From: Planctomycetales bacterium | GTDB taxonomy: Bacteria; Planctomycetota; SZUA-567 | Length of the DNA: 64,000 nt | Assembly (NCBI GenBank): GCA_025997475.1 | Contig: BNUQ01000002.1 | Span: 48,465 to 112,464 of the forward strand | Reading direction: 5' to 3' | Part shown: piece by piece, positions 63,945-64,000 of the stretch | Position numbering within the stretch: position 1 is the stretch's first letter | How the letters are laid out: every line of letters begins with the position of its first letter | Translations under genes and position numbers: made by a program | Notes under the pieces: generated by a model | What the model was told of the DNA's origin: nothing | Database searches by the model: none | What the model saw: only the letters and a program-made list of their open reading frames with translations

Positions 63945-64000
63945 ATGTCGAATTTTAGCGTCAGCAACGTTTTCAGGTCCTCCGCAAAATCGCCCGCGGA
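63945..64000 (+). CDS. Start of a gene cut by the window edge
   Basis: ATG 63945 is preceded by AGGAGA at ideal spacing and opens a frame (MSNFSVSNVFRSSAKSPA...) that continues past the end of the window. Only 18 codons are visible, which is too few to identify a family. Confidence 0.55.
   Translation, partial: MSNFSVSNVFRSSAKSPA

Overview
The window is GC-rich chromosomal DNA from a bacterium that makes peptidoglycan (murA, murI) and carries many Hanks-type Ser/Thr kinases, Sel1/TPR proteins, a GYF-like domain fused to a kinase, GTP-dependent PEP carboxykinase, a bacterial GH3-family enzyme and a lysine-rich histone-like protein. Together these point to the PVC superphylum, most likely Planctomycetota. 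That is inferred from gene content alone: there is no rRNA in the window and no search was run.

Layout. 0-9.8 kb: a truncated acidic protein, a sugar nucleotidyltransferase, a DUF2314 exported protein, a 1353-residue exported Sel1-repeat protein, a relic of two insertion sequences (IS3 and IS1 types), an orphan MetQ-like binding protein and murA with Asp in place of the fosfomycin-target Cys. 9.8-22 kb (mostly minus strand): pckG, a NYN-domain nuclease, yvcK, ptsN, hpf, a GH3-like enzyme, a putative fucosyltransferase, an unrecognised 555-residue protein, pyrC. 22-30 kb: tRNA-Leu(GAG), a TolC-type channel, a membrane spermidine-synthase-like protein, a coiled-coil/LysM membrane protein, an exported metallo-beta-lactamase-fold protein. 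30-42 kb: a 1950-residue membrane pseudokinase with TPR/Sel1 repeats, a lipoate ligase-like protein, hslV, a VWA-domain protein, a histone-like protein, a GT4 glycosyltransferase, a coiled-coil protein. 42-59 kb: three further kinases with different sensor/output modules (one is a GYF-kinase-HATPase-STAS fusion), a phosphodiesterase, hisI, murI, dgt, an orphan zinc-finger protein, thiS, a GH57/DUF3536 glucanohydrolase, a PD-(D/E)XK coiled-coil protein and a HEPN/MNT pair. 59-64 kb: a SagB-type nitroreductase, tadA, trmD, a membrane HExxH protein, fmt and the start of one more gene.

The most unusual feature is the intergenic DNA. Nearly every gene boundary carries a long imperfect hairpin. Its arms are 7-bp tandem repeats whose unit differs from place to place but matches, as reverse complement, the opposite arm of the same hairpin. 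A smaller conserved palindrome, GGAGTTT...AAACTCC, sits in the centre. Inserted among these are three 161-bp nearly palindromic elements with ends AGACCTGTTC/GAACAGGTCT, each flanked by ATT, plus a family of perfect hairpins based on CAATTGCCACGCC. Several genes (tadA, the GH3-like gene, the HATPase-STAS kinase, the TolC-like gene) take their last codons from these repeats. Inside genes, 15-bp (pentapeptide) minisatellites recur in the linkers of at least five unrelated proteins.

Functionally the window mixes housekeeping (cell wall precursors, tRNA modification and formylation, pyrimidine and histidine synthesis, gluconeogenesis, ribosome hibernation) with signalling. The kinases are not next to obvious substrates, but the HATPase-STAS fusion suggests that kinase signalling feeds a partner-switching (anti-sigma/anti-anti-sigma) circuit.
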